Shown: positions 1-5,916 of the stretch, piece by piece
Position numbering within the stretch: position 1 is the stretch's first letter
How the letters are laid out: each line of letters starts with the position of its first letter
NCBI RefSeq assembly: GCF_913064665.1
Contig: NZ_CAJYBT010000002.1
Span: 1-64,000 of the forward strand
Direction: 5' to 3'
Length of the DNA: 64,000 nucleotides
Origin: an uncultured Thioclava sp.
Lineage (GTDB): Bacteria > Pseudomonadota > Alphaproteobacteria > Rhodobacterales > Rhodobacteraceae
Translations under genes and position numbers: made by a program
Notes under the pieces: generated by a model
Databases searched by the model: none
The model's input: the letters and a program-made list of their open reading frames with translations, nothing else
Told to the model about the DNA's origin: nothing

Positions 1-101
1 TGGATGGCCGGATGGTGCGGATCCTGAGCTGGTATGACAACGAATGGGGCTTTTCCAACCGCATGGCCGACACCGCCGTCGCGATGGGCAAGTTGATCTG
101 A
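1..101 (+). CDS. gap: Glyceraldehyde-3-phosphate dehydrogenase, C-terminal end (partial)
   Basis: Only the last 32 codons are in the window; the gene begins upstream of base 1. The reading frame starting at base 3 ends in TGA at 99-101 and contains the block [12 protein letters not shown], a signature of the C-terminal helix of type I GAPDH. In this family the enzyme oxidises glyceraldehyde 3-phosphate to 1,3-bisphosphoglycerate in central carbon metabolism. Two hairpins follow at once, so this is the end of its transcript. Which GAPDH paralogue it is (glycolytic or gluconeogenic) cannot be told from this fragment. Confidence 0.93.
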   Translation, partial: DGRMVRILSWYDNEWGFSNRMADTAVAMGKLI

Positions 102-106
102 GCAAG

Positions 107-124
107 CCGGGGGCCAGCCCCCGG
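107..124. repeat. GC palindrome (7-bp arms, CCAG loop)
   Basis: CCGGGGG and CCCCCGG flank a CCAG loop, six bases after the gap stop codon. The inner 16-mer recurs on the other strand upstream of murD at 60805-60820. It has no T-tract, so it looks more like a dispersed intergenic palindrome than a terminator on its own. Confidence 0.6.
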
Positions 125-140
125 ACCAAGCTGACGCGAT

Positions 141-170
141 GAGGGGGCCCGTTGCGGCCCCCTCTTTTTT
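141..170 (+). terminator. Rho-independent terminator of gap
   Basis: A perfect 9-bp stem (GAGGGGGCC with GGCCCCCTC) closes a 6-nt loop and is followed directly by TTTTTT at 165-170. It lies 40 bp after the gap stop codon. This is the clearest intrinsic terminator in the first kilobase. Confidence 0.9.
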
Positions 171-334
171 GCCCATCACGCGCGCCTCACAGGTAGCGCA
201 CGGTTGCTCACCCGCAATGCCCCCAGCTTGAAAAGGGTTGAGCGAACCCGATCCCACCCCAGACGTTTCTCAGACATCCAAAGCGGCACTGGGCTGCCTT
301 GGACGTAACCCACCTTTGAAAAGGGATTTGAGTC

Positions 335-1057
335 ATGAAACGGAACACCACATTGCTCGCCTTGGCGATGTCCGGGGCGCTTATTGCAGGGCCCATGAGC
401 TATATCGCGCCCGCTTTTGCTGGCTCCACGCCCGCCGCCAGCACGCAAACCAAAGACTCTGTCGCCAAAGCCACCGCAAGTTCGGCCAACAAACAACTGC
501 TGACCACAGTCAATGATGCCTATACCTCGATGCGCGATGTGCGCGCGGCGCGGCTTGCCTTGTTTGACGGCAATACCGACATGGCCGGCAAGATGACCAA
601 TGACGCGATCGCCAAGATGAAGTCAGCCCAAGCCTCTGAGGCGAAATGGGGCGTGACCTCGAAAGCGGGCAAACAGGGCGTCACCTATGTGCCCTTTGAC
701 AGCTCAATCGCACTGGGTGAAGATTTCTCCGTCACGCCGGACAACGCCAAAACGGTGAGCAAAGCCAATGACCAGATGGCCAAAGGCGATGCGAAAGGTG
801 CTGCGGAGACGCTTAAATCCGGCGATATCGCAGTCTCGCTAAGCGCGGCATTGGTGCCTACGAAACTCTCGCTGACACATCTGCAAGATGCCGCCAATCT
901 GATCAAGAAAGGCAGCTATTACGAGGCCAATCTTGCGCTCAAAGGTGTTGAAGAAGGCGTGGTGATTGACCAATGGGCGCTGAACGATCTACCCCAACAG
1001 GCCGGAAACACGCAAACGTCGCAAACCACCACGCCAAGCGCCAAAACAGCGGGCTAA
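335..1057 (+). CDS. YfdX family secreted protein
   Basis: A 240-residue protein. It opens with a typical Sec signal peptide: lysine/arginine, then a hydrophobic run, with likely cleavage near Ala-Phe-Ala at about residues 27-29. The segment NKQLLTTVNDAYTSMRDVRA followed by ARLALFDG is characteristic of the YfdX family. The C-terminal 25 residues are a low-complexity Thr/Gln/Ser/Ala tail. YfdX proteins in enterobacteria are stress-associated and of unsettled function, so I give no reaction. The ATG is preceded by a purine-rich stretch (AAAAGGGA) about 10 bases upstream. It stands alone between the gap terminator and convergent coaD, only 4 bp away. Confidence 0.8.
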   Translation: MKRNTTLLALAMSGALIAGPMSYIAPAFAGSTPAASTQTKDSVAKATASSANKQLLTTVNDAYTSMRDVRAARLALFDGNTDMAGKMTNDAIAKMKSAQASEAKWGVTSKAGKQGVTYVPFDSSIALGEDFSVTPDNAKTVSKANDQMAKGDAKGAAETLKSGDIAVSLSAALVPTKLSLTHLQDAANLIKKGSYYEANLALKGVEEGVVIDQWALNDLPQQAGNTQTSQTTTPSAKTAG

Positions 1058-1061
1058 GACT

Positions 1062-1559
1062 TTAGTCCTTTGAATAGGCTTGCGAAATAGCTTCGCGCAC
1101 GGCGGGGGTTACGAATTTCGACACATCCCCGCCGAGCCGCGCGATCTCTTTGACCAGCTTGGAAGCAATCGCCTGACGGCGCGCATCTGCCATCAAGAAC
1201 ACAGTCTCGATCTGCGGATCCAGTGCCCGGTTCATCCCAACCATCTGAAATTCATATTCAAAATCGGCAACGGCGCGCAGTCCCCGAATGATCACATTGG
1301 CCCCAACATCGCGGGCGCAATCAATCAGCAGATTCTCGAACGGATGCACAACGATCTCACCGCCACATCGCGCGGTGATAGCGCCGCATTCGGCCTTGAG
1401 CATCGCCACCCGCTGTTCAAGCGTGAAAAGCGGCCCCTTGTCACGGTTGATCGCGACGCCAATCACCAACCGGTCCACCAGCGCCAAGGCGCGTTCGATG
1501 ATATCGATATGACCAAGCGTGACCGGATCAAATGTTCCGGGATACAGACCGATGCGCAT
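1062..1559 (-). CDS. coaD: Pantetheine-phosphate adenylyltransferase
   Basis: At 165 residues it has normal CoaD length. It transfers AMP from ATP to 4'-phosphopantetheine, the penultimate step of coenzyme A synthesis, in the cytoplasm. The nucleotidyltransferase motif GTFDPVTLGH (residues 8-17) carries the catalytic His. IIRGLRAVADFEYEFQM near residue 90 and the C-terminal SKLVKEIARLGGDVSKFV segment (the ISSxxVKE-type motif) also match. GGAGGG sits 5 bases before the ATG. The gene is convergent with the YfdX gene and lies 91 bp downstream of the CBS-pair gene on the same strand. Confidence 0.97.
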   Translation of the reverse strand: MRIGLYPGTFDPVTLGHIDIIERALALVDRLVIGVAINRDKGPLFTLEQRVAMLKAECGAITARCGGEIVVHPFENLLIDCARDVGANVIIRGLRAVADFEYEFQMVGMNRALDPQIETVFLMADARRQAIASKLVKEIARLGGDVSKFVTPAVREAISQAYSKD

Positions 1560-1650
1560 GGCAACCCTCCTCTAAGTCCCCGTTTTCGGGTGCGCGCACG
1601 CAACTATATTGCGCACCCGAATGCAAGACCATTGTTGCCGCGACGCAGCA

Positions 1651-2085
1651 TCAGTTGCCCATGATCATGCCGGTGAGCGCTTCTTTTTCCATATGCAGCT
1701 CGGCCAGGCGAGCCTTGACTACATCGCCGATCGAGATCACGCCGATCATCTCACCCTTGTCGCGCACCGGCATGTGGCGGAAACGCCCTGCGGTCATGCG
1801 CTCCATCACCTCATCGGTGCTGTCCATCGGGCCACAGCATTTGATCTCGCGCGTCATCACGTCGGAGGCCTTGAGCGTCAGGCATGCCGCACCGCGCCGC
1901 GCCACTTCGCGCACGATATCGCGCTCGGACACGATACCGGCGACATTGTGACCATCGGACAACACAACCACCGCACCGATCCGTTTGGCCGACAAAGTCG
2001 CCACGACATCGGCCAAACTGGTGTCCGGAGTCACCGTGACCACCGATGTTTGGCCCTTATCCTTTAAAATTTGCATCACTTGCAT
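1651..2085 (-). CDS. Tandem CBS-domain protein
   Basis: A 144-residue protein made of two CBS domains and little else (about residues 8-65 and 75-135). The first repeat shows TSLADVVATLSAKRIGAVVV and GIVSERDIVREVA. The second shows a DVMTREI entry followed by MPVRDKGEMIGVISIGDVVK. Paired CBS modules bind adenine nucleotides and sense energy state, but the partner of this stand-alone protein cannot be read from sequence. The ATG at 2085 follows GGGAGACCGCC. It may share a transcript with coaD downstream. Confidence 0.88.
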   Translation of the reverse strand: MQVMQILKDKGQTSVVTVTPDTSLADVVATLSAKRIGAVVVLSDGHNVAGIVSERDIVREVARRGAACLTLKASDVMTREIKCCGPMDSTDEVMERMTAGRFRHMPVRDKGEMIGVISIGDVVKARLAELHMEKEALTGMIMGN

Positions 2086-2157
2086 GGCGGTCTCCCTGAA
2101 ACTTCTCGTTGAATCAAGCGTCTCACCGCGAAGAGCGGTTTGTCAACGGAAAGGCGA

Positions 2158-3075
2158 TCACGGCGTCGCCAGAGTTGTGTCAGCTGCACGACGCTCCAAC
2201 CGGGAAACCTCGTCACGCAAGCCCTGCCCCAGCGCCTCGGCAAAGCGCGTCAGCCGTTCCGAGCGTCGGTCATCCGCGTGACGGATCAGCCAGAAAGCAC
2301 GCTTGAGCGAGACCTCATCGGCCAGTACCCGCACCACACCGGGCGCAAAGGGAATGGCAAAATCATGCACGATGCCAATCCCCGCCCCGCTTTGCACCAT
2401 GCGCGTCTGCACCGAGGCCGAGTTTGAGGCCAGCCCAACCACCTGCGCCTCAGTTTCGGCAAAGTAATCAAGCTCTTTGTCGAAAATCATGTCGGGAATA
2501 TAGCCGATCATGCGATGCGCGCGCAGATCGCCCTTACAGGTCAGCGGCGCCGATCTGGCCAGATAATCGCGATGCGCGGCGAGATGCAGGTGATAATCGG
2601 TCAGCTTTTGCACCGTCAGCCGCCCCGCTGTCGGGCGCGACACGGTGATCGCCATATCGGCCTCGCGCTTGGAGAGGTTGAACACCCGGGGCAGTGCCAC
2701 GATCTGAATTTCCAGCCCCGGGTTGGCGTCTGAAATCTTGGCGCAAACCTGTGGCAGCAGGTAATTCGCACAACCATCGGGCGCACCGATGCGCAACTGC
2801 CCGCTCAACTGGCCCGCGGTGCCCGACAGCTCTTCTTGCGCGCCCCCAAAGGCCTGCTCGGCGGCCTCGGCATGGGGCAACAAACGGTCCCCCGCCTCGG
2901 ACAGCGCATAGCCCTGCGGCGATTTCACGAACAGCTTGGCCGACAGCGCTTCTTCGAGGCGCGCGACGCGCCGCCCCACCGTCGCGGCATCCAGTTTCAA
3001 CGCGCGCCCCGCCCGCGACAGGCTTTCTGCCCGCGCCACAGCCAGGAATATGCGCAGATCATCCCAATCGAGCAT
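2158..3075 (-). CDS. LysR family transcriptional regulator next to mmsA
   Basis: 305 residues. An N-terminal winged helix-turn-helix of LysR type occupies about residues 4-62, and the rest is the effector-binding domain. An ATG at 3075, AAGGTG-spaced and giving MLDWDDLR, is preferred over the GTG one codon earlier. It is divergent from mmsA with a 110-bp shared promoter region, the usual arrangement for a regulator and its target. It is closely related to the second LysR at 14375-15289: both share IGAPDG, SKREADxAIT and KLTDYxLHL blocks, so the two are paralogues. The inducer is unknown; a valine- or propionate-pathway metabolite is an inference from the neighbour. Confidence 0.92.
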   Translation of the reverse strand: MLDWDDLRIFLAVARAESLSRAGRALKLDAATVGRRVARLEEALSAKLFVKSPQGYALSEAGDRLLPHAEAAEQAFGGAQEELSGTAGQLSGQLRIGAPDGCANYLLPQVCAKISDANPGLEIQIVALPRVFNLSKREADMAITVSRPTAGRLTVQKLTDYHLHLAAHRDYLARSAPLTCKGDLRAHRMIGYIPDMIFDKELDYFAETEAQVVGLASNSASVQTRMVQSGAGIGIVHDFAIPFAPGVVRVLADEVSLKRAFWLIRHADDRRSERLTRFAEALGQGLRDEVSRLERRAADTTLATP

Positions 3076-3083
3076 CACTCACC

Positions 3084-3108
3084 TTTGCAAAACTGCAAAA
3101 CGCTTTTG
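3084..3108. promoter_or_regulatory. Candidate LysR operator between the LysR gene and mmsA
   Basis: The region holds a palindromic TTTGCAAA (3084-3091), two direct TGCAAAA repeats 8 bp apart (3086-3092 and 3094-3100), and an inverted repeat CAAAA-CGC-TTTTG (3096-3108). Clustered short palindromes in the shared upstream region of a divergent LysR gene are typical of autoregulatory boxes. The assignment is inference from position and symmetry only. Confidence 0.4.
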
Positions 3109-3185
3109 AGTTACTTCCCCTTTTATCTACATTTTCGCAAGGCTATTGTTATGCCAAACCACAATCCCGTTTGGAGGAGAACCCT

Positions 3186-4685
3186 ATGGAAGAGATCGGT
3201 CACTGGATCAACGGCAAGCGCGTTGCAGGCACGTCGGGCCGCTTTAGCGATGTCTACAACCCCGCCACTGGTGAAGTGCAAGCGCGCGTAGCGCTGGCCT
3301 CTCCGGCGGAAATCGACGTCGCTGTCGCAGATGCCGCCAAGGCGCAGCTGGATTGGCAAAAGGTCAATCCGCAGCGCCGCGCCCGCGTGATGATGAAATT
3401 CGGCGCGCTGATCGAGCGCGACATGGACAAGCTCGCCGAAGTTCTCTCGCGCGAGCATGGCAAAACCCTGCCCGATGCACGCGGCGATGTGCAGCGCGGT
3501 CTTGAGGTGATCGAGGTCTGCATGGGCGCGCCTGCTTTCCTCAAGGGCGAATTTACCGGCGATGCGGGCCCCGGCATTGATCTGTATTCGATGCGTCAGC
3601 CGCTGGGCGTCGTGGCGGGTATCACGCCGTTCAACTTCCCCGCGATGATCCCGCTGTGGAAAATGGGCCCAGCCCTGTCCTCGGGCAACGCGATGATCCT
3701 CAAACCGTCCGAGCGCACGCCCAGCACGGCGCTGATGCTCGCTGAAATCGCTCAAGAGGCCGGTCTGCCCGATGGCGTCTTGCAGGTGATCAACGGCGAT
3801 AAAGAGGCGGTCGATACGATCCTGGATCATGAAACGGTTCAGGCGGTCGGCTTTGTCGGCTCGACCCCGATTGCGCAATATATCTACGGTCGCGCCGCCA
3901 ATAACGGCAAGCGCGCGCAATGTTTCGGCGGTGCCAAGAACCACATGCTGATCATGCCCGATGCCGATATGGACAAGGCGGCCGATGCGCTGATCGGTGC
4001 CGGTTTTGGCGCGGCGGGCGAACGCTGCATGGCGATTTCGGTCGCAGTGCCGGTGGGTGACGCAGCCGCAGACGCGTTGATCGAACGCCTCGTGCCGAAG
4101 ATCGAAAAGCTCAAAGTCGGCCCCTACACGGGTGGCGATGATGTCGATTACGGCCCCGTCATCACCGCAGCCGCCAAAGAGCGCATCCTTGGCCTGATCA
4201 ACTCGGGCGTCGAGCAAGGCGCGAATCTGGTCTGTGATGGCCGCGACTTCAGCCTGCAAGGCTATGAAGACGGCTATTTCGTCGGCCCGTCGCTGTTTGA
4301 CAACGTCACCCCCGAGATGGACATCTACAAAGAAGAAATCTTTGGCCCCGTCCTGTCGATGGTGCGTGCGAAAACCTATGAAGAGGCGCTCGATCTGGTG
4401 ATCGACAACCCTTATGGCAACGGCACCTCGATCTTCACCGCTGACGGCGACACCGCACGCGACTACGCCGCGAAAGTGAATGTGGGCATGGTCGGCATCA
4501 ACTTCCCGATCCCGGTTCCGCTGAGCTATTACACCTTCGGTGGCTGGAAAAAGTCGGGCTTTGGCGATCTTAACCAATATGGCCCCGATGCGTTCCGCTT
4601 CTACACCAAGACCAAGACGGTCACGGCGCGCTGGTTCTCGGGCATCAAGGATGGCGCCAGCTTGAACTTCAAAGCGCTCGACTGA
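3186..4685 (+). CDS. mmsA: CoA-acylating methylmalonate-semialdehyde dehydrogenase
   Basis: 499 residues. It converts methylmalonate semialdehyde to propionyl-CoA, and malonate semialdehyde to acetyl-CoA, in valine and myo-inositol degradation. Family marks are the opening IGHWINGKxVAGTSGR, the CoA-acylating sub-family block ITPFNFPAMIPLWKMGPAL, and the catalytic Cys at about residue 281 in GAAGERCMAIS. The usual aldehyde-dehydrogenase general-base Glu is absent, as in this sub-family. The open frame extends far upstream, but GGAGGAG 6 bases before ATG 3186 and the family N-terminus fix the start. It stands alone, divergent from a LysR regulator, and ends at a strong terminator. Confidence 0.96.
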   Translation: MEEIGHWINGKRVAGTSGRFSDVYNPATGEVQARVALASPAEIDVAVADAAKAQLDWQKVNPQRRARVMMKFGALIERDMDKLAEVLSREHGKTLPDARGDVQRGLEVIEVCMGAPAFLKGEFTGDAGPGIDLYSMRQPLGVVAGITPFNFPAMIPLWKMGPALSSGNAMILKPSERTPSTALMLAEIAQEAGLPDGVLQVINGDKEAVDTILDHETVQAVGFVGSTPIAQYIYGRAANNGKRAQCFGGAKNHMLIMPDADMDKAADALIGAGFGAAGERCMAISVAVPVGDAAADALIERLVPKIEKLKVGPYTGGDDVDYGPVITAAAKERILGLINSGVEQGANLVCDGRDFSLQGYEDGYFVGPSLFDNVTPEMDIYKEEIFGPVLSMVRAKTYEEALDLVIDNPYGNGTSIFTADGDTARDYAAKVNVGMVGINFPIPVPLSYYTFGGWKKSGFGDLNQYGPDAFRFYTKTKTVTARWFSGIKDGASLNFKALD

Positions 4686-4705
4686 TCGCGCCCCCGATAC
4701 AAACG

Positions 4706-4735
4706 AAAAGGCCGCGCATCACGCGCGGCCTTTTT
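4706..4735. terminator. Bidirectional terminator between mmsA and ccdA
   Basis: GGCCGCGC (4710-4717) pairs with GCGCGGCC (4723-4730) around a 5-nt loop, with AAAA on the left and TTTTT on the right. This serves both convergent genes. Confidence 0.9.
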
Positions 4736-4756
4736 CTTTATCGCTAACCCAAACGA

Positions 4757-5500
4757 CTATCCAAGCTTTGCCAGCCCCGGGAAAGTATCAAGCAGCCAGA
4801 AACTAATGTTCGAGAACGCATTGGTCAGCAGCAAAATCCCGACAATCACCAACAGCGCGCCCATCGTTTTTTCGATGATGCCCATGTAGGGCTTGATGCG
4901 GTTCATCACGCCAATCGCGCGCTGGATGAACAGCGCCGCCAGTAGGAACGGAATCCCCAGCCCCAGCGCATAGACCGCCAGCAATCCGGTGCCGCGCGCC
5001 ATATCCCCGCCTTGTGCTGCAATCGACAAGATCGCACCCAGTTGCGGGCCGATGCAGGGCGTCCAGCCAAAGGCAAAGGCCAACCCAAGCACATAAGCGC
5101 CTAAGCTGGAGCCGCCGCGATCCCCCGCGTCCAGCCGCGCCTCACGGTCGAGAAACCCGATCCGGAACAGGCCAAGGAAATGCAGGCCCAGCACGACAAT
5201 CACACCGCCCGCGATACGCCCGAACAGCACCTGATTGGTCAGAAAGAACCGCCCGAAAGCCGAGGCCGTGAAGCCGAGGAACAAAAACACCGTCGACAGG
5301 CCCAGCACGAAGAAGATCGCAGGCACGACAGCCGAGCGTTTCCCCTCGCGCAGCTCGCCCATGCTCACCCCGCCCATATAGGCCAGATAGGGCGGCACAA
5401 TGGGCAGCACACAGGGCGACAAAAATGACAAAAGACCCGCAGACAACGCGACAAACGCGGCGGGCAGGAAGGCGGCACTGGCAAGATCGATTCCAAACAT
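4757..5500 (-). CDS. ccdA: Cytochrome c biogenesis protein CcdA (thiol-disulfide membrane reductase)
   Basis: 247 residues with six clear hydrophobic segments. It moves reducing equivalents across the inner membrane, from cytoplasmic thioredoxin to periplasmic thiol partners, for haem attachment to cytochrome c. The two redox cysteines sit in the family motifs LSPCVLPIVPPYLAY (near residue 30) and GWTPCIGPQLGAIL (near residue 150), which are pseudo-symmetry-related in CcdA/DsbD. Its length matches the CcdA form rather than full DsbD. It is divergent from the TusA-like gene 94 bp away. Its periplasmic partner is not encoded nearby. Confidence 0.94.
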   Translation of the reverse strand: MFGIDLASAAFLPAAFVALSAGLLSFLSPCVLPIVPPYLAYMGGVSMGELREGKRSAVVPAIFFVLGLSTVFLFLGFTASAFGRFFLTNQVLFGRIAGGVIVVLGLHFLGLFRIGFLDREARLDAGDRGGSSLGAYVLGLAFAFGWTPCIGPQLGAILSIAAQGGDMARGTGLLAVYALGLGIPFLLAALFIQRAIGVMNRIKPYMGIIEKTMGALLVIVGILLLTNAFSNISFWLLDTFPGLAKLG

Positions 5501-5594
5501 GCCACAGCCTTACCCTATCGCGCAGGCGCGGTCACCTGTCCGTGAGATAACAACCTCGTGGACAAATCCGCGCGGGCGGCCTAATGCGATTTTC

Positions 5595-5822
5595 ATGAGC
5601 GATACCCTAGAGATCGACGCGCGTGGCCTGCTGTGCCCGCTGCCCGTTTTGCGGCTACGCAAGGCGCTGGAGGGGCGCGCCCCCGGCACTTTGGTGCGCC
5701 TTGAGGCGACCGATGGCGCCAGCTGGGTCGACGTACCCCATTTTTGCGCCCAATGCGGCCATACGCTGATCTCGGCCGAGGATTGGGAAGGCGTGAAGGT
5801 CTATTTGGTGCGCAAGGGCTGA
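5595..5822 (+). CDS. TusA-like sulfur-carrier protein
   Basis: 75 residues. The opening LEIDARGLLCPLPVLRLRKAL holds the persulfide-forming Cys in the CPxP motif of the TusA/SirA family. Unlike typical TusA it has two more cysteines in FCAQCGHTL near residue 55, which suggests metal binding or a second thiol site. The start at 5595 gives the family N-terminus; the longer open frame upstream only overlaps ccdA. Members relay sulfur in the cytoplasm to tRNA modification, molybdenum cofactor or dissimilatory pathways. Which one applies here is not shown by the neighbours. Confidence 0.85.
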   Translation: MSDTLEIDARGLLCPLPVLRLRKALEGRAPGTLVRLEATDGASWVDVPHFCAQCGHTLISAEDWEGVKVYLVRKG

Positions 5823-5867
5823 GGCCACCCCGCCCACGGCTGACATGTGCCCCCACACCCAATAGCA

Positions 5868-5896
5868 AAAAGGCCGGGCGCTGTGCCCGGCCTTTT
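5868..5896. terminator. Bidirectional terminator between the tusA-like gene and rne
   Basis: AAAAGGCCGGGC (5868-5879) and GCCCGGCCTTTT (5885-5896) form a perfect 12-bp stem with a 5-nt loop. It lies between the two convergent genes and has A and T tracts on either side. Confidence 0.92.
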
Positions 5897-5916
5897 ACAT
5901 GTTTCACAGCGCGATC

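Noticed and set aside
2694-3185. N-terminal extension of mmsA to 663 residues
   Set aside because: The extension overlaps the LysR gene, lacks family similarity, and the ribosome site and family start are at 3186.
3123-4577. 484-codon open frame on the minus strand opposite mmsA
   Set aside because: It is an antisense shadow rich in His/Arg/Gly with no family character. mmsA is unambiguous.
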